Shown one piece after another: positions 27,034-36,046 of a stretch of DNA of 64,000 bases. Source of the stretch: Bacteroidales bacterium (GTDB lineage Bacteria > Bacteroidota > Bacteroidia > Bacteroidales > ML635J-15); NCBI GenBank assembly GCA_003249955.1, contig QKHS01000057.1, positions 62,001-126,000 on the forward strand. The letters run 5' to 3'. A model generated the notes under the pieces. The model searched no databases. It was not told where the DNA came from and saw nothing but the letters and a program-made list of their open reading frames with translations. The position numbers were made by a program, and so were the translations under genes. Numbering within the stretch: position 1 is the first letter of the stretch; the number at the start of each line of letters is the position of its first letter.

Positions 27034-28083
27034 ATGCAAAACCCGTTTCTAAGCAGGAAGTTTTCAACAATTTATGCAATAGTATGGTTTGTAATAATTA
27101 TTGCACAGATTGTTATTTTAAGCATTTTTACAGATTCAGATACTGCTAGTGTTGTGATTCAGTCGCTGATTGCAAATTTTTCTTTTGCCTCATTAGGTTT
27201 CGGAATCTGGTTTGTTGTTAAATATAATCTGGCACATAAAAACAATATTCATACATTACTTATTTTTTCAATATCAGGGATTATTGTGGTAGGGTTGTGG
27301 ATGGGATTTAATTTTATTATTCAGAGCATGATTATGAAATTAAGTAACGGCTCCTTAAATTTTAATAATCACCCGCTTTATCAGTTTACGACAGGAGTTT
27401 TTCTTTACACAATTTTTGTTCTTATTTACAGGATAATGATATTGTTTTACAAATATGCTGAAAAAGCCAGATCGGAAGAAAAGTTGCTGAAGCTTGTAAC
27501 AGAAACGAAATTGCATGCCCTTAAAGCATATATAAATCCACATTTCCTTTTTAATAGTCTTAATTCTGTAAATGCTCTGATTACAGTTAATCCGGAGAAA
27601 GCAAGAGAAATGCTAGTAAATCTTTCTGAATATTTCAGATATAGCCTTAAACAAAAGGATAACAGCTTTATACGTTTGGCAGATGAGATTCACTATACAC
27701 TTACTTATTTTGAAATTGAAAAACAAAGATTCGGAGACAAAATTGACCTGGTTACAGAAATAGACGAAACATGTGCAGATGTTGATGTTCCGGTTATGAT
27801 ATTACAACCTCTTTTCGAAAATATTATCAAACATGCGGTCTCTGAAAGTCTTGTAGATATAAAAGTAAAATTCATTGTAAAAAACGAAAAAGATTATTTA
27901 TTCATCAGTCTGTCAAATAATTATGATATAGACGGCGTTTCCAGATCAGGGACAGGAATTGGACTCAGGACAACATATGAAAGGATATCATTAATTTATG
28001 ACCAGAAAGATTTGACACAATATTCCCGTGAAAACGGAATTTTTAAAGTAGAGTTAAGAATACCACTTAAACATAAAGAATAG
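27034..28083 (+). CDS. LytS/YehU-type membrane sensor histidine kinase
   Basis: The 349-residue protein has four transmembrane segments in the first 140 residues. A His_kinase domain of the LytS family follows, with the phosphorylated His H170 in LKAYINPHFLFNSLNSVNALI, an N box near residue 265 (FENIIKHAV) and the glycine box GTGIGLRTTYERI. There is no separate sensory domain, so the sensing input probably comes from the membrane region or from the LiaF-like neighbour. The response regulator follows 5 bases after the stop. Confidence 0.9.
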   Translation: MQNPFLSRKFSTIYAIVWFVIIIAQIVILSIFTDSDTASVVIQSLIANFSFASLGFGIWFVVKYNLAHKNNIHTLLIFSISGIIVVGLWMGFNFIIQSMIMKLSNGSLNFNNHPLYQFTTGVFLYTIFVLIYRIMILFYKYAEKARSEEKLLKLVTETKLHALKAYINPHFLFNSLNSVNALITVNPEKAREMLVNLSEYFRYSLKQKDNSFIRLADEIHYTLTYFEIEKQRFGDKIDLVTEIDETCADVDVPVMILQPLFENIIKHAVSESLVDIKVKFIVKNEKDYLFISLSNNYDIDGVSRSGTGIGLRTTYERISLIYDQKDLTQYSRENGIFKVELRIPLKHKE

Positions 28084-28088
28084 TTATT

Positions 28089-28832
28089 ATGAAAGCGTTA
28101 ATTATTGATGACGAACCTTTAGCGATACAGATTATTAAAGAATATCTCGGCGAGATACCGGAGATAGAAATAATAGGCGAAGTAAATAATGGTTTTGACG
28201 GATTGAAAGCAATCAACGAGCTAAAACCTGATTTGGTTTTTCTCGATATTCAGATGCCTAAACTTACAGGATTCGAAATGCTCGAACTTCTTGAAAATCC
28301 TCCTATGATTGTCTTTGCTACAGCATACGAAGAGTTTGCATTAAAAGCATTTGAGAAAAATGCAGTGGATTATTTGCTTAAGCCCTTTTCCAAAAGCAGA
28401 TTTAATCAGGCAGTGCAAAAACTGATAAAACAATTTGCAGAAAATAAATTACAGGTTCAGGATTATACTCCGCTATTGAATAATATTAATTCTGCCAGAG
28501 AAAATCTGGACAGAATAGTGGTAAAAGAATCAGGGAAAATTCTCATTATCCCTGTAACAGATGTTTATTATCTTGAGGCGGCAGATGATTATGTTGTTAT
28601 TTCTACAGCGAATAAAGAGTATGTAAAGAATGCAACTATGAAGTATTATGAAGATAGTCTTCCGTCAGATAACTATGTAAGAATTCACAGGTCCTGTATT
28701 ATTAATATTAATTTTGTTAAAGAAATACAGCCTTACAACAAAGAAACACACTCTGTAATAATGAAAAACGGCAAATCACTTAAAACCAGCCGTCAGGGAA
28801 GTGCTGAACTTAGAAGGGTCCTGAAGTTTTAA
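28089..28832 (+). CDS. LytTR-family response regulator
   Basis: The 247-residue protein has a receiver domain with phospho-acceptor D53 (VFLDIQMP) and acidic pair D7-D8. A LytTR DNA-binding domain lies at about 140-245 (VKESGKILIIPVTDVYYLEAADDYVVIST, SCIININFVKEIQPYNKETHSVIMKNG). It pairs with the kinase immediately upstream. Likely targets would carry a paired LytTR repeat near -35; I did not identify one here. A convergent cysS lies 74 bases away with no clear terminator between them. Confidence 0.92.
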   Translation: MKALIIDDEPLAIQIIKEYLGEIPEIEIIGEVNNGFDGLKAINELKPDLVFLDIQMPKLTGFEMLELLENPPMIVFATAYEEFALKAFEKNAVDYLLKPFSKSRFNQAVQKLIKQFAENKLQVQDYTPLLNNINSARENLDRIVVKESGKILIIPVTDVYYLEAADDYVVISTANKEYVKNATMKYYEDSLPSDNYVRIHRSCIININFVKEIQPYNKETHSVIMKNGKSLKTSRQGSAELRRVLKF

Positions 28833-28906
28833 AAAATCAAAAATCTGAAAGTACCTTACTCCGGGTTTTCAATTTAAACGAATTTCGACAGCCTTATTTC
28901 CGCTTA

Positions 28907-30373
28907 TTAAATTTCCCACTCAAAGCCGTCTTTTTTATCTTTAACGGTTATTCCTATTTTTGTAAGTTCGTTTCTTATCAGGTCTGAAGTTGCATAATCT
29001 TTATTGGCTTTTGCCTGCATTCTGAGGTTTAATACCATGTCAACAACTTCTTTAAGAATCTCATTGCTCCCGGAACCTTCATTTTCGTTTTTAAGTCCCA
29101 GAATTTCAAAAAGGAAAGAATGATAAACCTGTTTTAATATCTCAAGATTGGCATCATCAATTGTTTCTGTTCCGGCTTCAACCGAATTTATAGTTTTAAG
29201 AGCATCGAACAAATGAGCAATAACAATAGGAGAGTTAAGATCATCATTCATGGCATCGTAGCAGTTCTTTTTTAATTCAGATACATTGTAATTGCCTGAT
29301 GCTGAAGCCTTTATTTTATTTAAGGTCTCGTTGCCTTTCATCAGTCTGGCAAGGCCTTTTTCTGCTGCCTGCAATGCTTCGTTTGAAAAGTCAAGAGTGC
29401 TGCGGTAGTGAGCCTGCAGAATGAAAAACCGGATAGTCATAGGGCTGTATGCTTTTTCCAGCACCTGATTTGTTCCGTTAAACAAATCATCCAGAGTAAT
29501 AAAATTACCCAATGATTTTCCCATTTTCTGACCATTAATGGTGATCATATTGTTATGAACCCAGTAATTTATTGAATTTTCGCCAACAGCAACAGTGTTT
29601 TGAGCAATTTCACATTCATGATGAGGGAATAATAAATCCATCCCACCACCGTGAATGTCGAATTTTTCGCCCAGATATTTATGCCCCATTGCAGAACATT
29701 CCATATGCCATCCCGGGAAACCATCACTCCATGGAGACGGCCACCTCATAATATGCTCAGGACTTGCCTGTTTCCAAAGAGCAAAGTCAAAGCTGTTTTT
29801 CTTTTCTGATTGTCCGTCAAGCTCACGTGTGTTGCTGTACAAGTCCTCAAGAATACGGCCCGATAATTTGCCGTAATTGTATTTTTCATTGTATTTTTCA
29901 ACATCAAAATAAACCGATCCGTTACTTATATAAGCAAAACCACTGTCGAGAATTTTTTTTGTCATTTCAATCTGCTCGATAATGTGTCCCGAAGCTCGTG
30001 GTTCAATACTTGGTTTAAGAACATTCAGCTTATCCATCTCACGGTGATAACGATCTGCAAAATATTGAACAACTTCCATAGGTTCAAGTTGTTCAAGGCG
30101 TGCTTTTTTACCTATTTTATCCTCACCCTGGTCAGCATCATTTTCCAAATGACCCACATCTGTAATATTTCTTACATATCTTACTTTATATTCCAGATGG
30201 CGCAGGTATCTGAACAAAAGATCAAAAGTTATCGCAGGTCTGGCATGACCCAAATGTGCATCACCATAAACAGTAGGTCCACATACGTACATTCCGACAA
30301 ACGGAAAATTAATAGGAATAAACTCTTCTTTTTTTCTGTTAATAGAATTGTATAAAAACAATTTGCCTTGCAT
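28907..30373 (-). CDS. cysS: Cysteine--tRNA ligase (CysS)
   Basis: The 488-residue protein is a class I synthetase with the HIGH element HLGH at 40-43 preceded by zinc ligand C31 ([17 protein letters not shown]). Further zinc-site residues lie in WHMECSAM and [10 protein letters not shown], and the KMSKS element is present as KMGKSLGN. The C-terminal helical region and tail ending in DGFEWEI fit the family. It is essential for charging tRNA-Cys in the cytoplasm. The gene is divergent from the phosphatase gene. Confidence 0.96.
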   Translation of the reverse strand: MQGKLFLYNSINRKKEEFIPINFPFVGMYVCGPTVYGDAHLGHARPAITFDLLFRYLRHLEYKVRYVRNITDVGHLENDADQGEDKIGKKARLEQLEPMEVVQYFADRYHREMDKLNVLKPSIEPRASGHIIEQIEMTKKILDSGFAYISNGSVYFDVEKYNEKYNYGKLSGRILEDLYSNTRELDGQSEKKNSFDFALWKQASPEHIMRWPSPWSDGFPGWHMECSAMGHKYLGEKFDIHGGGMDLLFPHHECEIAQNTVAVGENSINYWVHNNMITINGQKMGKSLGNFITLDDLFNGTNQVLEKAYSPMTIRFFILQAHYRSTLDFSNEALQAAEKGLARLMKGNETLNKIKASASGNYNVSELKKNCYDAMNDDLNSPIVIAHLFDALKTINSVEAGTETIDDANLEILKQVYHSFLFEILGLKNENEGSGSNEILKEVVDMVLNLRMQAKANKDYATSDLIRNELTKIGITVKDKKDGFEWEI

Positions 30374-30400
30374 ATCGGTTAATTTCTATAATTTATGGCT

Positions 30401-30408
30401 CAAAAATA
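30401..30408 (-). promoter_or_regulatory. -7 promoter element of cysS
   Basis: CAAAAATA on the plus strand reads TATTTTTG in the minus direction, 28 bases before the cysS ATG. Because it lies in the region that a long phosphatase frame would cover, it supports the later phosphatase start. Confidence 0.5.
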
Positions 30409-30472
30409 CTACACTTTAATGAGAAATGGAAAGATTTTCGTAAAATTGTATTTTCAAATTTTAATTCTTATT

Positions 30473-31930
30473 ATGTCAATTAGAAAGATTAAGCTGGTTT
30501 TTATTTCTCTTGCGGCAGTAATGTTGGTTTTTCTGTCTTGTAAAGGTGAAGAGCCTGCAAATAATAATGGTGTAAACAAACCAAAATATATTTTTCTGTT
30601 CATCGGAGACGGAATGGGGCAGAATCATGTTGCTCTTACCCAGGCATATCTTGCATCATCTGAAGGTAAAATAGGAATGGGAAGAGTGTTTTTTACAGAC
30701 TATCCTTCATATGCAGATTGTACAACATGGTGCAGGAACAGTCAGATTACAGACTCGGGAGCAGCGGGTTCTGCAATTGCCTGTGGTGAAAAAGCAGACT
30801 ATGGTGTGATTTCGTACTATCCGGATTTTCTGCCGGATCAGAAGCCCCAATCAATAGCAAAGATTGCACATTCAAATGGGATGAAAGCAGGAATAATTTC
30901 AACTGTAAGTATTAACCACGCTACTCCTGCAGCATTTTATGCTGTAAACGAAAGCCGCGGAAACTACTATGAGATAGGAGCACAAATGCCTGAATCGGGG
31001 TTTGAATTTTATGGTGGAGGAGGATTTAAAAACTCTACAGGAAAGAATAATGATAAGGAAGATCTTTACCAGAGAGCAACTAATTTCGGATATGTTATTA
31101 CAAGTGATTTGAATACAATTTCTACTACTGACACATCTGCTACCGGAGTTTATTTTGTTAATCCGGTTTTAAGATCCGAGTCCGAAATGCCGTATAGTAT
31201 TGACAGAGAAGAACTTGGTGGATATGCGTTAAAGGATATCGTGCGTGAAGCAATCAGATTTCTGGATAATGAAAACGGGTTCTTTATGATGGTTGAAGGT
31301 GGCAAAATTGATTGGGCCTCACATGAAAATGATGCGGCTACTATGGTTCATGAGTTGATAGATTTTGATAATGCCGTTCTCGAAGCATATTCTTTTTACA
31401 TGCTGCATCCGGATGAGACTTTGATAATTGTAACTGCAGACCATGAAACAGGAGGCTTTTCTTTAGGAAATACATCCAACGATTATGACAGCAATTTCGG
31501 GATTTTGGGCTTGCAAAAATGTTCGGTAAGTTATTTTGCCGGCTTATTATCTGAATATAAACAGTCAACAACAGTTTATGAATTATCATATGTTACAGAT
31601 CTTGCCATGACAGATTTCTTTAATCAGCCGCTTAATTTAACCGCCGAAGATTCTGTGAGAATCACCGAAGCTTTTGACTATTATTTTAACGGAGTTACAC
31701 ATATGACAGATAGCGAACTATATAGTGCTTACGGATCTTCAAACCCGGTAGCCGTTACATTTAGTAAAATATTGTCTGATCGTGCAGGTGTCGGTTTTAC
31801 TACATGGGCGCATACGGCTGCAAAAGTGCCGGTTTACTCAACCGGATTAAAATCTCTGTATTTTACGGGAGCAATGGATAATACCGGATTTCATAAACGA
31901 TTGGTTGACTTTATGGGATGGAAGGAATGA
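30473..31930 (+). CDS. Alkaline phosphatase family lipoprotein
   Basis: The 485-residue protein has a lipobox (MLVFLSC). Phosphatase motifs are present: FIGDGMGQNH (first metal site), QITDSGAAGSAIACG with the serine nucleophile in TDSGA, VEGGKIDWASHENDA, and TADHETGGFSLG (metal ligands). A C-terminal region ends in GAMDNTGFHKRLVDFM. It is expected to release phosphate from organic monoesters at the envelope. An open frame starts at 30395, but the ATG at 30473 (MSIRKIK) gives a proper signal peptide. A phosphate-regulated promoter is not evident. Confidence 0.9.
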   Translation: MSIRKIKLVFISLAAVMLVFLSCKGEEPANNNGVNKPKYIFLFIGDGMGQNHVALTQAYLASSEGKIGMGRVFFTDYPSYADCTTWCRNSQITDSGAAGSAIACGEKADYGVISYYPDFLPDQKPQSIAKIAHSNGMKAGIISTVSINHATPAAFYAVNESRGNYYEIGAQMPESGFEFYGGGGFKNSTGKNNDKEDLYQRATNFGYVITSDLNTISTTDTSATGVYFVNPVLRSESEMPYSIDREELGGYALKDIVREAIRFLDNENGFFMMVEGGKIDWASHENDAATMVHELIDFDNAVLEAYSFYMLHPDETLIIVTADHETGGFSLGNTSNDYDSNFGILGLQKCSVSYFAGLLSEYKQSTTVYELSYVTDLAMTDFFNQPLNLTAEDSVRITEAFDYYFNGVTHMTDSELYSAYGSSNPVAVTFSKILSDRAGVGFTTWAHTAAKVPVYSTGLKSLYFTGAMDNTGFHKRLVDFMGWKE

Positions 31931-32263
31931 ATTAAGTCTTAAAAATCAAAATTATCAGGCAAAATTTTCAAACATATATAATCCTTGACATATGTAGCCT
32001 CTGCCGGAATTTTTCTTCAAGAATTTATAAGGTTGTTTTACAGATGTTTAGCACCTGACGGTAATGTACTCTTGTACTCAATATTTGTCAGTAAACAAAT
32101 TGCTGTATTTAATCAGACCATATGATAAAAATGTATTGTTTTTACTGTACTACATTGAATTTTAATCAGATATTTGAGTCAAACCATTTTCTAAAACATA
32201 GTTTTTTTATTAGGTTTATTCATTCATAAATCTTACTTTTGAACGAACTAAATTTTTACTGTT
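31931..32263. other. Intergenic region upstream of ilvE
   Basis: The 333 bases hold no ORF, RNA gene or strong hairpin that I can see. The only recognisable site is the promoter-like element near the right end. Confidence 0.4.
32234..32241 (+). promoter_or_regulatory. -7 promoter element of ilvE
   Basis: TACTTTTG matches the TAnnTTTG consensus and lies 22 bases before the ilvE ATG. Confidence 0.5.
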
Positions 32264-33286
32264 ATGCAAGATTTAAACTGGTCAAAACTTCCGTTTGGAT
32301 ATGTTAAAACACATTACAATGTACGTTGTGTGTGGAAAGACGGCAAATGGGGAGAAATTGAAGTTAGTGATTCTGAGTATATTAATATCCATATGGCCGC
32401 AACAGTTTTACATTACGGTCAGGAAGCATTTGAAGGTATGAAAGCCTATCGCGGAACCGACGGGCAGATAAGACTTTTCAGATGGGATGAAAATGCAAAA
32501 CGTTTACAACGGTCTGCAGATGGAATTTATATGGCAAAAGTTGATGATGAGCTGTTCTTTAATATGGTTAAAAAAGTTGTGGAACTTAACAAAGACTTTG
32601 TTCCGCCATACGGTACAGGAGCATCATTGTACATTCGTCCGTTTTTGTTCGGGTCAGGACCCAAAGTGGGGGTTCAGCCTGCAGAGGAATACACCTTTAT
32701 GATTTTTGTTACACCTGTAGGCCCTTATTTTAAAGAAGGATTTAATCCTGTTAAAATTGCAGTTGTAAGAGACTCTGACCGTGCAGCACCTCTTGGAACA
32801 GGAACTCTTAAAGTCGGAGGTAACTATGCAGCAAGTTTGTATGGGGTTGAAAAAGCTCACCATGCCGGTTACGGTTCACCTATGTATCTTGATGCCAAGG
32901 AGAAAAAATATATTGATGAAATAGGAGCTGCCAATTTCTTTGCAATAAAAGATAATACTTATATCACTCCAAAATCGACATCAATTTTACCTTCAATTAC
33001 CAATAAGAGCCTTGAAGAACTTGCAGACTTTTTAGGCTATAAAGTGGAAAGAAGACCTGTAGCTTTTGATGAATTAAGTACTTTTGAAGAAGTCGGAGCA
33101 TGCGGAACAGCCGCTGTAATTTCCCCAATAGGCGAAATTAAGGATTTGGATGAAGATATAACTTATACTTATTGTCATGACGGAAAACCGGGGCCTGTTT
33201 CAACAAAATTGTACAACACTTTGGTTGGCATTCAGTTTGGCGATATAGAAGATCCTTTCGATTGGGTTACTATCCTTGATATTTAA
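32264..33286 (+). CDS. ilvE: Branched-chain-amino-acid aminotransferase (IlvE)
   Basis: The 340-residue PLP enzyme catalyses the last step of valine, leucine and isoleucine synthesis and its reverse. It has HYGQEAFEGMKAYRG near the N-terminus, LYIRPFLFGSG, the PLP lysine K183 in LGTGTLKVGGNYAASL, and EVGACGTAAVISPIG for phosphate binding. These mark the longer type II IlvE found in Bacteroidota. It stands alone, followed by a clean terminator. Confidence 0.95.
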   Translation: MQDLNWSKLPFGYVKTHYNVRCVWKDGKWGEIEVSDSEYINIHMAATVLHYGQEAFEGMKAYRGTDGQIRLFRWDENAKRLQRSADGIYMAKVDDELFFNMVKKVVELNKDFVPPYGTGASLYIRPFLFGSGPKVGVQPAEEYTFMIFVTPVGPYFKEGFNPVKIAVVRDSDRAAPLGTGTLKVGGNYAASLYGVEKAHHAGYGSPMYLDAKEKKYIDEIGAANFFAIKDNTYITPKSTSILPSITNKSLEELADFLGYKVERRPVAFDELSTFEEVGACGTAAVISPIGEIKDLDEDITYTYCHDGKPGPVSTKLYNTLVGIQFGDIEDPFDWVTILDI

Positions 33287-33292
33287 TAATTC

Positions 33293-33317
33293 AGGCTGCT
33301 TTTGCAGCCTTTTTTTT
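33293..33317 (+). terminator. Terminator of ilvE
   Basis: The stem AGGCTGC/GCAGCCT (33293-33299 and 33304-33310) with a TTTT loop is followed by about eight T residues. Confidence 0.92.
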
Positions 33318-33488
33318 ATCCTTTAATTTGCTTTTTTTCATGTTGGCTATCTGAAGGTTTCCTTTTTTCGATTAAGTCCCCTGAAATTGGACTGCAAATG
33401 TAAGCCAATATGATATAATTGCGTCAGCATGTTCCGGACTTTGGAGTTTTCTGCTCTAAAACTAATTTTTTATTTTCAGCAAAAAAAC

Positions 33489-33496
33489 TATATTTG
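33489..33496 (+). promoter_or_regulatory. -7 promoter element of the DUF1015 gene
   Basis: TATATTTG lies 35 bases before the ATG of the next gene. Confidence 0.5.
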
Positions 33497-33531
33497 CAGC
33501 AAATCAATATTAAACTTAAAAACGAAATAAA

Positions 33532-34779
33532 ATGGCAGTAGTAAAACCTTTCAGAGGATTGCGTCCACCACAAAATCTGGTAGAGAATGTTTCATGTTTA
33601 CCTTACGATGTAATGAACAGCGAAGAAGCCGCACAAATGGCTGAAGGTAAAAAAGAATCTTTGTTACATGTAACTCGTGCGGAAATTGATCTGCCGGCAG
33701 GTACAGATACCCATAGTGAAATTGTTTATGAAAAAGCAGTTTCAAACTTTCAGAAAATGCAGTCAGAAGGCTGGTTGGTTGATGACGAGGAAGCAAAATT
33801 CTATATTTATGCCCAAACTATGGATGGCCGTACACAGTATGGTATTGTAGGTTGTGCATGGTATCAGGATTATTTTAACGGGATAATCAAGAAACATGAA
33901 TTGACCCGTCCTGATAAAGAAGAAGACCGTATGATTTTAACCCGTTATACCAATGCTAATATTGAGCCTGTATTCTTTTCATACAAAGCAGTTCCTGAAA
34001 TTGATGAAATCGTTGACCGTATTGTGAAAAATCAGCCTGCTGATTATGACTTTGTAGCTGAGGATGGTTTCGGTCATCACTTCTGGGCAATTAATGATGC
34101 TGCTGTAAATAAGAGAATTGAAGAGCTTTTTGAAACAAAAGTTCCTTATACCTATGTTGCTGATGGTCACCACAGAACTGCAGCAGCAAGCAGAATAGGA
34201 GTAGAGAGAGCAGAAAATAATCCTAAACACAAAGGTGATGAGGAATACTGCTATTTTATGGCTGTTCATTTTCCTGATAATCAGTTGAAGATTATTGATT
34301 ATAACCGTGTTGTAAAAGACCTTAACGGCTTAAGCAAAGAGGATTTTATGAACCGTGTAATTGATAAATTCTATATGCAGGACATGGGAACAGAAATTTA
34401 CAAACCGGCTTCTTTGCACGAATTCAGTATGTATATTGATGGCCACTGGTATAAGCTGAATGCTAAACCTGGAACTTATAATGATAATGATCCTCTTGAG
34501 ATTCTTGATGTGAATGTTTTGTCAAAACACATACTTGATGATATTCTTGGTATTGCCGATTTAAGAACAAGTAAAAGAATTGACTTTGTTGGCGGTATCC
34601 GCGGTCTTGGCGAATTGCAGAAAAGAGTTGACAGCCGTGAAATGCAGGTTGCATTCGCTCTTTATCCTGTATCAATGGAGCAATTGATAAATATTGCCGA
34701 TTCAGGTAATATTATGCCTCCCAAAACCACATGGTTTGAACCTAAATTAAGATCTGGCCTGGTTATTCATAAAATCTAA
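33532..34779 (+). CDS. DUF1015 family protein
   Basis: The 415-residue cytoplasmic protein has the DUF1015 hallmarks: KPFRGLRPPQNLVENVSCLPYDVM at the N-terminus, LTRPDKEEDRMILTRYTNANIEPVF, and YVADGHHRTAAASRIG at about residues 207-222. The C-terminus is KTTWFEPKLRSGLVIHKI. The family is widespread in anaerobes, often near serA/serC-type genes, but its reaction is unproven; neither neighbour is a serine gene here. Confidence 0.92.
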   Translation: MAVVKPFRGLRPPQNLVENVSCLPYDVMNSEEAAQMAEGKKESLLHVTRAEIDLPAGTDTHSEIVYEKAVSNFQKMQSEGWLVDDEEAKFYIYAQTMDGRTQYGIVGCAWYQDYFNGIIKKHELTRPDKEEDRMILTRYTNANIEPVFFSYKAVPEIDEIVDRIVKNQPADYDFVAEDGFGHHFWAINDAAVNKRIEELFETKVPYTYVADGHHRTAAASRIGVERAENNPKHKGDEEYCYFMAVHFPDNQLKIIDYNRVVKDLNGLSKEDFMNRVIDKFYMQDMGTEIYKPASLHEFSMYIDGHWYKLNAKPGTYNDNDPLEILDVNVLSKHILDDILGIADLRTSKRIDFVGGIRGLGELQKRVDSREMQVAFALYPVSMEQLINIADSGNIMPPKTTWFEPKLRSGLVIHKI

Positions 34780-34800
34780 GATTTACAATATTTAAATTAA

Positions 34801-34834
34801 AAGCCTGAACATTAAGTTTAATGCTCAGGCTTTC
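34801..34834 (+). terminator. Terminator of the DUF1015 gene
   Basis: A 13-bp stem with one mismatch (AAGCCTGAACATT/AATGCTCAGGCTT, 34801-34813 and 34820-34832) is followed by TTTCTTATTTTTG. That tail doubles as the promoter of the next gene. Confidence 0.8.
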
Positions 34835-34835
34835 T

Positions 34836-34843
34836 TATTTTTG
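34836..34843 (+). promoter_or_regulatory. -7 promoter element of the glycosyltransferase gene
   Basis: TATTTTTG begins 4 bases after the terminator stem and lies 17 bases before the ATG, so terminator and promoter are nested. Confidence 0.5.
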
Positions 34844-34860
34844 TACAAACAATTATTTTA

Positions 34861-35970
34861 ATGAATCTGGCAATTATCGTAATATCACTCTTTATATCAG
34901 GCCTTTACTTTGTAATGATTATGGTTTTTGCCATTGTTTTTTTTCTGCGTAAAAAAGATTCTCCTGAAATTAAACCGGATACAGAATTTGTAAGTGTAAT
35001 TGTTGCTTTCCGTAACGAGGCTTCAAATATTGAACGTTTGACAGAGTGTTTATTGAATCAGAATTATAACTCATATTTTGAAATTATCATGGTGAATGAT
35101 CATAGTGACGATTGTTCGCATGAAATTCTTTCGGCTGTTTCAGATTCAAGGGTTAAAGTCTTTGATTTACCGGAAAATATAACCGGGAAAAAGCAGGCTT
35201 TGAGATATGCCGTAACCAGGTCGTCAGGTGCGATCCTATTGTTTACAGATGCCGATTGTCTTGTCCCTCATAATTGGATAAGCGTAATGGTAAATCAGTT
35301 GAAAAATCAGAATCTTCAGATGCTTTGCGGGCCTGTTGAATTTGAGAAGAGTAAAAGTCTTTTTTCGGAAATGTTCAGGCTTGAGTTTATGAGTCTTACA
35401 GGTAGCGGAGCCGCAGGCTTTTTTATAAATAAACCGTTTATGTGCAACGGGGCAAATTATGCTGTTACAAGAACTGTTTTTGATGAAGCATCTCGGCATT
35501 TTAACGACAGGTATTCTTCCGGTGACGATGTGTTTCTGTTACATTATATTTCAAAAAGGTATAAAGCAGGTTTTATTCAAAATCCAAATGCTTTAGTGTC
35601 AACCAAATCTCCTGAAAGCATTAAGGCTTTTTTTAATCAGCGTATTCGCTGGGCCTCAAAAACTACAGGATACCGGGACTTGTTTTCTGTGTTTACGGCA
35701 GCTTTGACTTTTTTAATGTCTGCTTTGCTGATTATTCTGGCAATGCTGTCTTTTATTGATGCCGGATACCTGATACTTTTAATAATTGCGTTATCTGCAA
35801 AGACTCTTGCAGATTTAATTTTTCTTATTCCCGTAACTGCATTTTATAAAAAGACATATCTCTTATTCTGGTTGCCGTTACTACAGGTTTTTTACCCTTT
35901 GTATATCAGCATAACTGCCTTATTGTCATTGTTTTATAAGCCTCACTGGAAAGGCAGAAGAATTACCTGA
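34861..35970 (+). CDS. Membrane family 2 glycosyltransferase
   Basis: The 369-residue protein has an N-terminal transmembrane segment (about 3-27). A GT2 domain follows, with VSVIVAFRNEASNIERL and VNDHSDD, the metal-binding DAD motif (LLFTDADCLVP) and the QRIRWASK motif (QxxRW) near residues 261-268. At least two C-terminal membrane spans follow. It probably transfers a sugar to an envelope polymer or lipid; the acceptor is unknown. It is convergent with recQ, separated by a long hairpin. Confidence 0.9.
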   Translation: MNLAIIVISLFISGLYFVMIMVFAIVFFLRKKDSPEIKPDTEFVSVIVAFRNEASNIERLTECLLNQNYNSYFEIIMVNDHSDDCSHEILSAVSDSRVKVFDLPENITGKKQALRYAVTRSSGAILLFTDADCLVPHNWISVMVNQLKNQNLQMLCGPVEFEKSKSLFSEMFRLEFMSLTGSGAAGFFINKPFMCNGANYAVTRTVFDEASRHFNDRYSSGDDVFLLHYISKRYKAGFIQNPNALVSTKSPESIKAFFNQRIRWASKTTGYRDLFSVFTAALTFLMSALLIILAMLSFIDAGYLILLIIALSAKTLADLIFLIPVTAFYKKTYLLFWLPLLQVFYPLYISITALLSLFYKPHWKGRRIT

Positions 35971-36000
35971 AAATCCACAACAGATAGAGATATGTGAACG

Positions 36001-36044
36001 GTTAAACAGTTGAAATGTTCAACCGTTCCGTTCAACTGTTTAAC
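36001..36044. terminator. 14-bp hairpin between convergent glycosyltransferase and recQ
   Basis: GTTAAACAGTTGAA (36001-36014) and TTCAACTGTTTAAC (36031-36044) form a perfect stem with a 16-base loop. The loop repeats the flanking words (GAACGGTT/AACCGTTC), allowing alternative folds. No long T run follows, so termination is possible but not certain. Confidence 0.55.
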
Positions 36045-36046
36045 AG

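Noticed and set aside
29984-30355. A 123-codon plus-strand frame antisense to cysS
   Set aside because: It lies fully inside the N-terminal cysS coding region, whose HLGH and KMGKS motifs are clear. The translation is rich in rare residue runs and has no domain.
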